NCBI RefSeq assembly: GCF_013375935.1
Contig: NZ_CP056117.1
Location: forward strand, 930,001-994,000
DNA from: Enterobacter cloacae
GTDB taxonomy: Bacteria > Pseudomonadota > Gammaproteobacteria > Enterobacterales > Enterobacteriaceae
Direction: 5' to 3'
Length of the DNA stretch: 64,000 nucleotides
In this document: positions 9,196 through 21,004 of the stretch, one piece after another
Layout: every line of letters begins with the position of its first letter
How positions within the stretch are numbered: position 1 is the first letter of the stretch
Program-made: the position numbers and the translations under genes
Notes under the pieces: model-generated
Told to the model about the DNA's origin: nothing
Database searches by the model: none
What the model saw: the letters and a program-made list of their open reading frames with translations, nothing else

Positions 9196-9714
9196 GCTGG
9201 AGTACCATTAAAAGAACTTAAAAACAAGAATTCGCCACACCTTTATTAACATCCACAATTGTCCTTCCATTGCTGGATGGATAATTAAAACGTTTAAATA
9301 ATGTTAAAAAAGATTAGAACTTATATTTATTATCCCGAGGAAAGGAATCTTCCTGGAAAATATGTTGCCTAGTATACGCACCGCCTAAGAATTGTCTTAT
9401 CTTTAATGCATATTAAAAAATTAACCATTTAAATTCATATGGTTATGAATAACATTAATCTACTTTCAACCGGAAAAATAATGGATTAATAAACCATGCA
9501 CTCTTGCAATAAAATGAAGAGAAAGGTCTAATTCTCAGCCTGAATAAAAAGGCATATGGGTTTTCGACAGGCAACGCGCCTTTGGTGCCAGTGATAAGCG
9601 TCACAACGATTTCAAAACTCAAATGCTGGCAGAAGAAATTTTCGTGATGGGTCATACAGGTCTTCACCCTTACGTTATGGTCATACCAGGAATTGTTATC
9701 AAAGCGGAATAAAC
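9196..9714. promoter_or_regulatory. Divergent control region between lafK and lfiM
   Basis: 519 bp, clearly more AT-rich than the flanking genes, with no credible gene; both flagellar operons start here. On the minus strand, reading 9269 to 9254, there is a near match to the sigma-54 pattern: TGG, eight bases, TTG, with GT in place of the usual GC at -12. It lies about 60 bp upstream of lafK. I found no canonical GG-N10-GC site in the lfiM direction. Control by LafK or RpoN is therefore only a suggestion. AT-richness would also suit H-NS silencing. Confidence 0.45.
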
Positions 9715-10599
9715 ATGTACCCTGCTTCAGAACGAATCAGAATCCACCAGCAGAATAACCTTCCTGATCTGGTAAAGCTTGATGTGAGTAAACTCGGCCG
9801 ACCATGGCATAAGCTACCTAAGTTAATGAATGATAGCTTTGATATTCTTGATGCGCGCCTGAGCATTTACTTTCTGAAAAAACTACGGGTTAATGCCGCG
9901 CTGGAATCAATGACCTTTGTCATTGATAAGCATTATAAGAATGCACAGATATTCTCTACGCCTTACGGGAATATCGGTTTTGTTATTGACCGTATTTTAT
10001 TACTTAACGTGCTTCATGATTATTACGGCCTGAGTAAAGATACCAATCAGATAGCGCCCGATGAGTCATTACCGATAACCAAAACGGAAGAACGCCTTAA
10101 AAGTAAGCTGGGGCAAGAGCTCACGTCGCTGATTATCTGCAAAGAAACCTTTGGCGAAGATCTGGATATCAAGGTGGATTATTCCGCCGTCATTAATCAG
10201 TGGACCTGGGGCATCACCTTTACTCTGGCCGGCTACAGCCACGGCAATTTTACCGTCCTGCTGGACAATCATCACGTCGATCAGATGCTCGCTACGCTGC
10301 GCACGCCGGATCTTCACGCGCGGGCCACTGAGAAAAGCGTGACCCTAAGCCCGGCCCAGATCGAACGCCTGTTCGACAGCCTGCCGCTGAAGCTGACCGG
10401 CCGCCTCGCCAGCCTGAACCTGACCGTCGCGCAGATTGCCGACATCAAACCCGGGGACATTATTCCGATCGCAATTAACGAACCGGTGCCGGTTTTTATC
10501 GGTAAAGAACAGATTTTTGAAGCCGCAATCGCCGAAGATCGCAGCAAGCTTTTCTTATGCGATATCCATGACAAGACAACCGAGAAGCACTATGAGTGA
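9715..10599 (+). CDS. lfiM: Lateral flagellar motor switch protein FliM
   Basis: A 294-aa protein with the FliM middle domain (about 40-200) and a C-terminal SpoA/FliN-like domain (LPLKLTGRLASLNLTVAQIADIKPGDIIPI, given here only as residues about 222-251). It forms the bulk of the C ring with LfiG and LfiN. FliM of chemotactic motors begins with the CheY-binding peptide of the LSQxEIDALL type; this protein begins MYPASERIRIHQQNN and has no such motif, so switching by phospho-CheY is not supported. The gene is first in the rightward operon and overlaps lfiN by 8 bp. Confidence 0.9.
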   Translation: MYPASERIRIHQQNNLPDLVKLDVSKLGRPWHKLPKLMNDSFDILDARLSIYFLKKLRVNAALESMTFVIDKHYKNAQIFSTPYGNIGFVIDRILLLNVLHDYYGLSKDTNQIAPDESLPITKTEERLKSKLGQELTSLIICKETFGEDLDIKVDYSAVINQWTWGITFTLAGYSHGNFTVLLDNHHVDQMLATLRTPDLHARATEKSVTLSPAQIERLFDSLPLKLTGRLASLNLTVAQIADIKPGDIIPIAINEPVPVFIGKEQIFEAAIAEDRSKLFLCDIHDKTTEKHYE

Positions 10600-10990
10600 T
10601 TTGCAACATGAGCTGAGCCAGTCTCTGGACCTGGACGACCTGAACCTGAGCGATATGCCGCAGGAAGAGACCGTTGAAGGCAATATCCGCCTTGATATTC
10701 AGCCTGAAATCCGCCATGCGCCACAAACCGACGAACGCCGCATGGCGCTGTTCAGCCGCATTCCGGTCACGCTTACCCTGGAAGTATCCTCCGTGGATAT
10801 CTCGCTGGCTGAACTGATGTCGGTGAATAGCGATTCCGTGATCGAGCTGGACAAAATGGCCGGTGAGCCGCTGGATATTAAAGTGAACGGCATTGCCTTC
10901 GGCAAAGCGGAAGTGGTGGTCCTGAACGACAAATACGGCCTGCGCATTATCGAGTTCAATGCAAAAGAACTGGGCGAGCTGACCCGATGA
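10592..10990 (+). CDS. lfiN: Lateral flagellar motor switch protein FliN
   Basis: A 132-aa protein with the SpoA domain in its C-terminal 80 residues (FSRIPVTLTLEVSSVDISLAE, then GEPLDIKVNGIAFGKAEVVVL and YGLRIIEF). It forms the lower C ring and docks the FliH-FliI complex. The ATG at 10592 is chosen because it overlaps the lfiM stop by 8 bp and gives the usual length; the longer frame upstream lies entirely within lfiM. The stop overlaps lfiP by 4 bp. Confidence 0.93.
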   Translation: MSDLQHELSQSLDLDDLNLSDMPQEETVEGNIRLDIQPEIRHAPQTDERRMALFSRIPVTLTLEVSSVDISLAELMSVNSDSVIELDKMAGEPLDIKVNGIAFGKAEVVVLNDKYGLRIIEFNAKELGELTR

Positions 10991-11742
10991 ACCGCACGTT
11001 TTACCGCAACGGCTTGACGCTGCTGCTGGTGGCTGGCCTGCTGTTTGCTACACCCGCTCTGGCGGCTAATGGCGATATCACGCTGTTTAGCACTACGGCG
11101 AACGGCGCAGGACAGGATTACAATGTCAAAATTGAAATCCTCATTCTGATGACCCTGCTCGGCCTGCTGCCGATCATGGTGTTGATGATGACCTGCTTTA
11201 CCCGCTTTATCATCGTGCTGGCGATCCTGCGTCAGGCGCTGGGCCTGCAGCAGAGTCCGCCCAACAAGATCCTTACCGGCATTGCGCTGGCCCTGACGCT
11301 GCTGGTGATGCGTCCGGTATGGACCACGATTTACGCCGATGCCGTCGAGCCGTTCCAGAATGACCAGATCACCCTTAAGCAGGCGCTGGTTAACGCCGAA
11401 GGGCCGCTGAAGAAGTACATGCTGGCACAAACTAACACCAAAGCGATGGCGCAGATCATGACCATCGCCGGGGTTGAAGGCGATGCCCGCGAGCAGGATT
11501 TGACCATCGTCACCCCGGCCTATCTGCTGAGCGAGCTTAAAACGGCCTTCCAGATCGGCTTTATGATCTACATCCCTTTCCTGGTTATCGACCTGATCGT
11601 CGCCAGTATCCTGATGGCGATGGGGATGATGATGCTGTCGCCGCTTATCGTCTCGCTGCCGTTTAAGCTGATGCTGTTCGTGCTGTGCGACGGCTGGACG
11701 CTTATCGTCGGCACGCTCACCTCCAGCGTGCAGGGGCTGTAG
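10987..11742 (+). CDS. lfiP: Lateral flagellar export gate protein FliP
   Basis: A 251-aa polytopic membrane protein with a cleavable signal peptide (residues 1-26, ending ATPALA), as in FliP, and four membrane helices. Signature segments are LLPIMVLMMTCFTRFIIVL, GLQQSPPNKILTGIALALT and the C-terminal GMMMLSPLIVSLPFKLML. FliP, FliQ and FliR form the helical core of the type III export gate. The ATG overlaps the lfiN stop by 4 bp. Confidence 0.96.
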   Translation: MNRTFYRNGLTLLLVAGLLFATPALAANGDITLFSTTANGAGQDYNVKIEILILMTLLGLLPIMVLMMTCFTRFIIVLAILRQALGLQQSPPNKILTGIALALTLLVMRPVWTTIYADAVEPFQNDQITLKQALVNAEGPLKKYMLAQTNTKAMAQIMTIAGVEGDAREQDLTIVTPAYLLSELKTAFQIGFMIYIPFLVIDLIVASILMAMGMMMLSPLIVSLPFKLMLFVLCDGWTLIVGTLTSSVQGL

Positions 11743-11744
11743 CG

Positions 11745-12017
11745 ATGATGAACATGGACACGGCGGGCGACATCATGGCCTCCGGCATTCACCTGGTGCT
11801 GGTGATCTCCGCCGTGGCGATTATTCCCAGCCTGATTGTCGGCCTGTGCGTCAGTATTTTTCAGGCCACGACCCAGATTAACGAACAGACGCTGAGCTTC
11901 CTGCCGCGGCTGGTCGTGACGCTGGGCGTACTGATTTTTGCCGGGAAATGGATGCTGACCCAGCTGGTAGATTTTACCGTCCAGATTTTTCATCAGGCGG
12001 CGGCGCTGGTGGGTTAA
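11745..12017 (+). CDS. lfiQ: Lateral flagellar export gate protein FliQ
   Basis: A 90-aa protein with two membrane helices, joined by the conserved SIFQATTQINEQTLSFLPR loop, which identifies FliQ. Two adjacent ATGs (11745 and 11748) are possible; the first lies 2 bp after the lfiP stop. It completes the FliPQR core together with its neighbours. Confidence 0.95.
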   Translation: MMNMDTAGDIMASGIHLVLVISAVAIIPSLIVGLCVSIFQATTQINEQTLSFLPRLVVTLGVLIFAGKWMLTQLVDFTVQIFHQAAALVG

Positions 12018-12023
12018 CGCGTA

Positions 12024-12797
12024 ATGGGAATCGATATTCAGGCGCTGTTGACGCCGATAATGGCGCTGGTTCTGCCCTTCTTCCGCATTCTCGCCTTTTT
12101 ACAATTTGCGCCGGTACTCGATAACCGCGTCTTTTCACGACGTATCAAAATCGGGACCGCGCTGGCGCTGGCCATCATCATTACGCCTATGCTGCACCAC
12201 AACGTGGTGCTTAACGAACTGCTATCCATGCGCAGCATACTGCTCATTGGCGAACAGCTGCTGTGGGGATTTCTCTTCGCTACGGGGCTGCAGCTGGTAT
12301 TCGTCGCGCTACAGACGGCGGGGCATATTCTGTCGATGAATATGGGGCTCGGGATGGCGATGATGAACGACCCCGTTAACGGCAGCTCCACCACGGTTAT
12401 CTCGCAAATTATCTATATCTTCTGCGGACTGCTGTTTTTCATTATGGACGGCCATTTATTGCTGGTCACCATTCTGTTCAAAGGCTTCAGCTACTGGCCC
12501 ATCGGACAGGCCATTAACCAGCCGTCGCTGATGTTGGTCGTGCAGGGGCTAGGCTGGATTATGGCCTCCGCCACGCTGATTGCGCTGCCAACCACCTTCG
12601 TGATGCTGATCGTCCAGGGCGGATTCGGCCTGCTCAACCGGGTGTCGCCGACGCTTAACCTGTTCTCCCTTGGTTTCCCTATCAGCATGCTGTTTGGGCT
12701 GCTGTGTATCTCAATGCTGGTGACCAACATTCCGGATCACTACCTCAATCTGACCAATGAAATTCTGGCGAAACTTGACGCCATAAGGGTTCAGTAA
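12024..12797 (+). CDS. lfiR: Lateral flagellar export gate protein FliR
   Basis: A 257-aa membrane protein with about six helices. FFRILAFLQFAPVLDNR at the start, GLGMAMMNDPVNGSSTTVISQ in the middle and FLVNRVSPTLN-like sequence (GLLNRVSPTLNLFSLGFP) near residue 205 are FliR signatures. It seals the export gate with FliP and FliQ and contacts FlhB. Its stop overlaps the lfhB start by one base. Confidence 0.95.
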   Translation: MGIDIQALLTPIMALVLPFFRILAFLQFAPVLDNRVFSRRIKIGTALALAIIITPMLHHNVVLNELLSMRSILLIGEQLLWGFLFATGLQLVFVALQTAGHILSMNMGLGMAMMNDPVNGSSTTVISQIIYIFCGLLFFIMDGHLLLVTILFKGFSYWPIGQAINQPSLMLVVQGLGWIMASATLIALPTTFVMLIVQGGFGLLNRVSPTLNLFSLGFPISMLFGLLCISMLVTNIPDHYLNLTNEILAKLDAIRVQ

Positions 12798-13924
12798 TGG
12801 CCTCTGGCGGCGATAAGAGCGAAAAACCTACCCCCAGGAAGCTGCGCAAAGCGCGGGAAAAGGGTGACATTCCCCGCTCAAAAGATTTAACGATGGCGGT
12901 CGGCCTGCTGGCGTCCTTTTTCACTCTGTCGGCGTTTTTACCTTATTACCACCAGCTCATCGGCGAGTCATTCGCCGCCGCCGGCACAATGGCGCAAGAC
13001 CTCGATAACCCGACCATTCTGAACCAGTTTCTGATGCTCAATCTGAGCGTGTTGCTGCGTTTTATCGCCACGCTAACCCCCATTCCGCTGGCCTGCATCG
13101 TCGCCAGCCTGGTGCCGGGCGGCTGGTTATTTACGCCAGTGAAGCTCAAGCCGGACTTTAAAAAACTCAGCCCCATAAGCGGCGTCAAGCGTATGTTTTC
13201 CGCCAGCCATTACACGGAAGTCGGCAAAATGCTGCTGAAATGCGCGACTATCCTGGCCGTGCTTTACACCATGGTTCATAGCCAGATGAGCGAGCTGCTG
13301 CACCTGCAACAGCTGTATCTGAACCAGGCAATTGGCTATGGATTCACCATTTTCCATCATGTTGTCAGCTACTTTGTCGCCGTTATCGTCATTTTCGCCC
13401 TGCTTGATGTGCCCCTGAGCAAATTCATGTTTACCAAAAAAATGCGCATGACTAAGCAAGAGGTGAAAGAGGAGTACAAAAATAATGACGGGAATCCGCA
13501 GATTAAGGGGCGAATTCGCCAGCTACAGCGCCAGATGGCGATGGGACAGATTTCGCGCACCGTGCCCACCGCCGACGTCATTATCACTAACCCGACCCAC
13601 TATGCGGTGGCATTGAAGTACGACCCGCAGAAGGCAGAAGCGCCCTACATCGTCGCTAAGGGGATTGATGACGTAGCGCTGTGGATCCGTGAAGTGGGAG
13701 CCAGTCACAGCATCGAAGTGGTGGAGTTCCCGCCGCTGGCGCGCGCGGTGTATTACACCACCCGGGTGAATCAACAAATTCCGGCGCAGCTGTTTCGCGC
13801 CATCGCTCACGTGCTGACCTACGTCATGCAGCTCAAATCCTGGCGCGAAGGCCGCGTTGAGCAAAAACCCCGCCTGAACAGGCAAATAGATATTCCTCAA
13901 GAGGTATTAAAATCCAATGGATAA
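12797..13924 (+). CDS. lfhB: Lateral flagellar export switch protein FlhB
   Basis: A 375-aa protein. The N-terminus has the highly charged KSEKPTPRKLRKAREKGD stretch of the family, followed by four membrane helices to about residue 210. The cytoplasmic domain contains the autocleavage site NPTH (in VIITNPTHYAVALKY, about residues 262-276), which is essential for the switch from rod/hook to filament export. It overlaps lfhA by 8 bp. Confidence 0.96.
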   Translation: MASGGDKSEKPTPRKLRKAREKGDIPRSKDLTMAVGLLASFFTLSAFLPYYHQLIGESFAAAGTMAQDLDNPTILNQFLMLNLSVLLRFIATLTPIPLACIVASLVPGGWLFTPVKLKPDFKKLSPISGVKRMFSASHYTEVGKMLLKCATILAVLYTMVHSQMSELLHLQQLYLNQAIGYGFTIFHHVVSYFVAVIVIFALLDVPLSKFMFTKKMRMTKQEVKEEYKNNDGNPQIKGRIRQLQRQMAMGQISRTVPTADVIITNPTHYAVALKYDPQKAEAPYIVAKGIDDVALWIREVGASHSIEVVEFPPLARAVYYTTRVNQQIPAQLFRAIAHVLTYVMQLKSWREGRVEQKPRLNRQIDIPQEVLKSNG

Positions 13925-16013
13925 CAGTAAGTTGCACAACTTGCTTAGCGTGCTCCGCAAGGGGCAAGTCGCGGTACCTGTCCTGCTTCTCTGCGTGCTG
14001 GCGATGGTTATCCTGCCGCTGTCGCCGCTGATGCTGGACATCCTGTTTACGTTCAATATCGTGCTGGCGGTCATCGTGCTGCTGGTGGCGGTAAACATGC
14101 AGCGCCCACTGGATTTTGCCGTTTTCCCGACCCTGCTGCTGATCACCACGCTGATGCGCCTGACGCTGAACGTGGCGTCGACGCGCGTCGTGCTGCTGAA
14201 CGGTCATCTGGGCGAGGGGGCGGCCGGTAAGGTGATCGAGGCCTTCGGCCAGGTGGTGATTGGCGGCGATTTCGTCGTCGGCTTCGTCGTATTTATCATC
14301 CTGATGATCATTAACTTCGTGGTGGTCACCAAAGGGGCGGAACGTATTTCAGAAGTCTCCGCGCGCTTTACGCTGGACGCGCTGCCGGGCAAACAGATGG
14401 CGATTGACGCCGACATGAATGCCGGGCTTATCAATCAGCAGCAGGCACGGAACCGTCGACAGGAGGTGGCGAAGGAAGCAGACTTCTACGGCGCGATGGA
14501 CGGTGCGTCGAAGTTCGTTCGCGGCGACGCCATCGCCGGGATTATGGTGCTGATCATCAACGTGATCGGCGGTATCTGTATCGGTATCTTTAAATACGAT
14601 CTCGACGCCAGCCACGCCTTCCGCCAGTACGTGCTGCTGACGATTGGTGACGGCCTGGTCGCCCAAATCCCGTCGCTGCTGCTGGCAACCGCTGCCGCCA
14701 TCATCGTTACCCGCGTCAGTGAAGGTAACGACATCAGCGATGAAATTAAAAGCCAGCTGCTCTCCAGACCGAGGGTGCTCTACACCGCCGCGTTCGTCAT
14801 GTTTATTCTTGCGATCGTGCCGGGGATGCCCCACGTTGCCTTCCTGAGCTTTACGGCGCTGCTGCTGTTTGCCGCCTGGCGACAAAGCAAAGCAGTGCAG
14901 CCTGCGCCAAAAGAGACGGATATGGAGGCGATTGGCGACGCGCTGGCACCCGACGCCAACCCGCCGATTACCTGGGACAGCATTCCGCTCGTGGAACCGA
15001 TTGGCCTGAACCTCGGCTATAAGCTGGTTTCCATGGTCGATGAATCCAAAGGCAGCCCGCTGTCGCTGCGCGTGCGCGGGGTTCGCCAGGTGATCTCCGA
15101 ACTGTGCGGCGTGCTTTTGCCCGAAATCCGCATCCGCGAAAATTTCCGCCTCAAGCCTGCTCAGTACGCCATTCATATTAACGGCATCCGCACGGCGATG
15201 GGGGACGTTAACGCCGAAAAGCTGATGGCCATACCCGGAACAGAGCTTTATGGGGAAATCGATGGGGTGCTGGACACCGACCCGGCCTACGGTATGGCAA
15301 TTGTATGGATTGACCCGGAGCAGAAGGCTAAAGCGCTGAATCTGGGCTACCAGGTCGTCGACTGCGCAAGCGTAGTGGCTACGCATATTAATAAAGTTGC
15401 CCGTGAACATCTGCCGGAGCTGTTTAATTACGATGACATCACCCATCTGCATGCCCGCCTGGCACAGCAGGCGCCGAAGCTGGCAGAAGATTTAAACGCC
15501 GCGCTAAACTATAGTCAGCTGCTGCGCATTTACCGCCAGCTGCTGCTGGAGCAGGTGTCGCTCAAGGATATTGTCACCATCGCCTCGACGCTACTTGAAA
15601 GCTCGGCGGTTACCAAAGATCCGATATTACTTACGTCAGACGTGCGTTACGCGCTGCGTCGCGCCCTCGTCCACAGCATCAATGGCGATCGTCCGCAGCT
15701 TGCGGCCTACACCATTGATAGCCAGCTGGAAAATATGCTGTTGAGCGCGCTCAACCAGGCTCAGCAGGCAGGAAAAGTGGCGCTGGACAGCTTCCCGGTC
15801 GATCCAAACATTCTGACGCAGCTGCAAAATACGATGCCGATGATTTACGAGCAGATGAAAGCGAAAGGCCTGCCGCCGCTGCTGCTGGTCACCCCGCAGC
15901 TGCGTCCGGTCATTTCACGTTACGGCAGATTGTTTGCCAGCGGCCTACACGTGCTTTCCTATAATGAAGTGCCGGACGACGCCGATCTGAACGTGGTGGG
16001 GACCCTCGCCTGA
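13917..16013 (+). CDS. lfhA: Lateral flagellar export protein FlhA
   Basis: A 698-aa protein with about eight membrane helices in the first 330 residues and a large cytoplasmic domain that forms the nonameric ring receiving export substrates and chaperones. The FHIPEP-family signature region is present (LNVASTRVVLLNGHLGEGAAG and the conserved cytosolic loop DALPGKQMAIDADMNAG). Length is that of FlhA. In E. coli K-12 a remnant of this gene (fhiA) marks a deleted Flag-2 locus; here it is intact and ends the rightward operon. Confidence 0.96.
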   Translation: MDNSKLHNLLSVLRKGQVAVPVLLLCVLAMVILPLSPLMLDILFTFNIVLAVIVLLVAVNMQRPLDFAVFPTLLLITTLMRLTLNVASTRVVLLNGHLGEGAAGKVIEAFGQVVIGGDFVVGFVVFIILMIINFVVVTKGAERISEVSARFTLDALPGKQMAIDADMNAGLINQQQARNRRQEVAKEADFYGAMDGASKFVRGDAIAGIMVLIINVIGGICIGIFKYDLDASHAFRQYVLLTIGDGLVAQIPSLLLATAAAIIVTRVSEGNDISDEIKSQLLSRPRVLYTAAFVMFILAIVPGMPHVAFLSFTALLLFAAWRQSKAVQPAPKETDMEAIGDALAPDANPPITWDSIPLVEPIGLNLGYKLVSMVDESKGSPLSLRVRGVRQVISELCGVLLPEIRIRENFRLKPAQYAIHINGIRTAMGDVNAEKLMAIPGTELYGEIDGVLDTDPAYGMAIVWIDPEQKAKALNLGYQVVDCASVVATHINKVAREHLPELFNYDDITHLHARLAQQAPKLAEDLNAALNYSQLLRIYRQLLLEQVSLKDIVTIASTLLESSAVTKDPILLTSDVRYALRRALVHSINGDRPQLAAYTIDSQLENMLLSALNQAQQAGKVALDSFPVDPNILTQLQNTMPMIYEQMKAKGLPPLLLVTPQLRPVISRYGRLFASGLHVLSYNEVPDDADLNVVGTLA

Positions 16014-16014
16014 T

Positions 16015-17004
16015 TTATTGCGCCAAATAACGCAGCTTCCACTCCGCCAGGGTACGCGGCATTTTGACGGCGTCGTTGCCCTGGGTACTGAAGTAAGAAA
16101 ACGTTAGCTTACCTTTGCCGTTCGGTTCGATCCGCGCCGCCCAGATGTCGTGGGCGGTGTACATAATGATTGCCGTACGGGTATTCGCGGCACCGCGGAC
16201 CCACATTGATACCACCGTTGCGCCAACATTATCCATATCATCCTGATAAATATAGATATTAGCGGTATCAACGAATTTTTGATAATCGTCACCCACCAGC
16301 GCGCGGAAACGTTCGTCCACCTCCGCATTTGGGAAGATTTCCAGGGTACGCAGCGTCGCTTTCGGCCGCGGATCCTGCTCTGACTTCAGGTAGCGCCCAT
16401 CGATAAATGCCCCGCTCGGCATTAAGAGGCGACAGCCCCAGTCCGCGTTGCTGTAGGCCTGTATTGCGCCGCTAATTCGCGGAATAAATAGCACCTTACA
16501 ATGTTTGCTATCGACCATATTATCGATCAGCACCATGCCGTTTATTTTTCGGGCTTCGGCGGTGAACTCATCTTTATTCAGTCCCGCCCAGATGCGTATA
16601 TCGGCGACGATGGACCAGTCCGCGCTATGGCTGAACTGGATCACCCCACCGCTGACGTTGGCGGCACTGGTATTCCACCAGCGCCCCTCCCAGGAGAAGC
16701 CAGACGGCACGTCGGCTATCCGGCTGATTCCGCTATAGTAAGCCCGCTCAATGCAGTCGTCCGAAGCGCACTCACCGAGCGATTTTTCCCACTCCTCAAA
16801 CTCCTGATGCACCCGGCCGGCATCGCGAGCGACCAGCATCGCCCGGTAGACGTTGGTCATGGTGTCATCCAGCCAGTGAAGATTAGCATTATTACAGACC
16901 GTATTCTGGAGCGGAGTAACGGCACGCTGGCAATTCACCGCGTAAACACTGGTACTCGTCAGTGCAGCTGCAAAAATAAGATATTTAATCAAACACTTAA
17001 CCAT
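16015..17004 (-). CDS. Secreted LprI/DUF1311-like protein
   Basis: A 329-aa protein with a signal peptide (residues 1-22, ending SVYA) and an N-terminal cysteine-bearing module: Cys at 25 and 38 around TPLQNTVC, then LHWLDDTMTNVYRAML. This is the pattern of the LprI/DUF1311 domain, some members of which inhibit lysozyme. The remaining 220 residues are not recognised; they are rich in aromatic residues and look like a secreted globular domain. It is convergent with lfhA, one base from its stop, and may be the edge gene of the flagellar island. A role in flagellar function is not shown. Confidence 0.6.
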   Translation of the reverse strand: MVKCLIKYLIFAAALTSTSVYAVNCQRAVTPLQNTVCNNANLHWLDDTMTNVYRAMLVARDAGRVHQEFEEWEKSLGECASDDCIERAYYSGISRIADVPSGFSWEGRWWNTSAANVSGGVIQFSHSADWSIVADIRIWAGLNKDEFTAEARKINGMVLIDNMVDSKHCKVLFIPRISGAIQAYSNADWGCRLLMPSGAFIDGRYLKSEQDPRPKATLRTLEIFPNAEVDERFRALVGDDYQKFVDTANIYIYQDDMDNVGATVVSMWVRGAANTRTAIIMYTAHDIWAARIEPNGKGKLTFSYFSTQGNDAVKMPRTLAEWKLRYLAQ

Positions 17005-17489
17005 TAGGATATTTTTTAATCAAAAAGGGCGCATATTTTGTCTAAAACATTTTTTTAATGCAATAAAACGTTATAAATAATTCACAAAATCAATATTTAA
17101 ATATTTGTTTTTAATGTTACTCAATTTTGTCATTTATTTATTTTATAAATGTAATATCGACTATTTTGTTATAAAGAATAATCGTCGGTAAAGTAAGTGC
17201 CCTTACAGGGCTTTTCTTGAGCATGTGACGATCTCGCCAAACCCTGCGCAGCAGAATGCTGCAACGGGCTGCTTTCACGCTTTAGCTTTTTTAAGGTTAA
17301 ATCCAACCTTGCGCTGCTAATATCCGAGATGAATCCCAATTATTTATCCAATTAAAACAGTATATTAAACTTATCAAACATTACGCACGATCATTATTAT
17401 TTCTTATCCGAAATGAGTCACTTTAGAAAATCTCAATCGTGATCTTCCGCACAAATCGCTAACCTCCACGCCTTCATACTGGAGGTTTT
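17005..17489. other. AT-rich gap at the flagellar island/core boundary
   Basis: 485 bp without a supportable gene. The first 170 bp are extremely AT-rich and include the probable promoter of the leftward LprI-like gene. A short hairpin, GCCCT-tac-AGGGC with a TTTT tract (17203-17219), could be a weak terminator on the plus strand. The last 100 bp must carry the promoter of yicG. In E. coli the gene left of yicG is not flagellar, so an island boundary probably lies in or near this gap (inference). Confidence 0.4.
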
Positions 17490-18107
17490 ATGCTGCTTCA
17501 CATTCTTTATCTTATTGGCATTACCGCAGAAGCCATGACCGGCGCGCTCGCCGCCGGACGTCGCCGTATGGATACCTTCGGCGTGATCATTATCGCCACT
17601 GCCACCGCGCTGGGCGGCGGGTCCGTGCGCGATATCCTGCTTGGTCATTATCCGCTCGGCTGGGTCAAAAACCCTGAATACGTCATTATCGTCGCGACTG
17701 CCGCCGTATTGACCACCATCGTGGCACCCGTCATGCCTCACCTGCGCCGCCTGTTCCTGGTGCTGGATGCGCTTGGGCTTATCGTCTTTTCCATCATTGG
17801 CGCGCAAATCGCGCTCGATATGGGGGAAGGCCCGGTAATCGCCACCATCGCAGCCGTGATAACGGGCGTGTTTGGCGGCGTGCTGCGCGATATGTTTTGC
17901 AAACGCATACCTCTGGTCTTTCAGAAGGAGCTGTATGCTGGCATCTCCTTTGCCGCCGCGGTGCTCTATGTTGCCTTACAGCACTATGTAACCAATCACG
18001 ACGTGGTGGTTATCTCCACGCTGCTGTTTGGGTTTACCGCGCGTATGCTCGCGTTGCGCCTGAAGCTCGGCCTGCCCGTTTTTCACTACAAGCACAACGC
18101 GCATTAA
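17490..18107 (+). CDS. yicG: TRIC/UPF0126 family membrane protein YicG
   Basis: A 205-aa membrane protein with seven predicted helices made of two homologous halves: [31 protein letters not shown] in the first (about 20-50) and [21 protein letters not shown] in the second. The paired GGG(S/V)xRD motifs are typical of the UPF0126 family, related to trimeric intracellular cation channels; some members transport glycine. The start has a GGAGG ribosome-binding site 5 bp upstream. It is convergent with ligB, with the stops 2 bp apart, as in E. coli. Confidence 0.93.
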   Translation: MLLHILYLIGITAEAMTGALAAGRRRMDTFGVIIIATATALGGGSVRDILLGHYPLGWVKNPEYVIIVATAAVLTTIVAPVMPHLRRLFLVLDALGLIVFSIIGAQIALDMGEGPVIATIAAVITGVFGGVLRDMFCKRIPLVFQKELYAGISFAAAVLYVALQHYVTNHDVVVISTLLFGFTARMLALRLKLGLPVFHYKHNAH

Positions 18108-18109
18108 AT

Positions 18110-19861
<1,752 letters not shown>

Positions 19862-20013
19862 TTATCCAGCGTTTCTTTTTATTGCTGCAAACCGCAGATA
19901 AAACCTGAAAACGGCACGCAAAAATCAATAATCCAGGGGAAAAAGTGTGACAAAGGCTACGTCACACAGCGGCGACGTGTATAATAAGCCCGTATGTAGG
20001 ACTTCTTCGCTAA

Positions 20014-20655
<642 letters not shown>

Positions 20656-20709
20656 ACCCACTTTCAGTATCATGCCCAGTCATTTCTTCACCTGTGGAGC
20701 ATTTTAAGT

Positions 20710-20985
20710 ATGGCACGCGTAACTGTTCAGGACGCTGTAGAGAAAATTGGTAACCGTTTTGACCTGGTACTGGTCGCCGCGCGTCGCGCTCGTCAGATGC
20801 AGGTAGGCGGTAAAGATCCGCTGGTACCGGAAGAAAACGATAAAACCACCGTTATTGCACTTCGCGAAATCGAAGAAGGTCTGATCAACAACCAGATCCT
20901 CGACGTGCGTGAGCGCCAGGAGCAGCAAGAGCAGGAAGCCGCAGAACTGCAGGCCGTAACCGCCATTGCTGAAGGTCGTCGTTAA
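20710..20985 (+). CDS. rpoZ: RNA polymerase omega subunit
   Basis: A 91-aa protein essentially identical in length and sequence to E. coli omega ([19 protein letters not shown], then [17 protein letters not shown]). Omega binds the C-terminal part of beta-prime, helps its folding and forms one of the two ppGpp sites of RNA polymerase. It is preceded by a TGGAG ribosome-binding site and followed by spoT after 19 bp. Confidence 0.98.
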
Positions 20986-21004
20986 TTAAACCTGCGGGTC
21001 GCCC

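Noticed and set aside
9455..9667. 70-aa minus-strand frame between lafK and lfiM
   Set aside because: No Shine-Dalgarno sequence and no recognisable domain; the region is a divergent promoter.
17439..17450. 12 bases identical to the 3' end of selC (GTGATCTTCCGC) upstream of yicG, suggesting an attachment-site repeat
   Set aside because: Twelve bases can recur by chance in 64 kb, the site is on the core side 17 kb from selC, and no integrase gene accompanies it.
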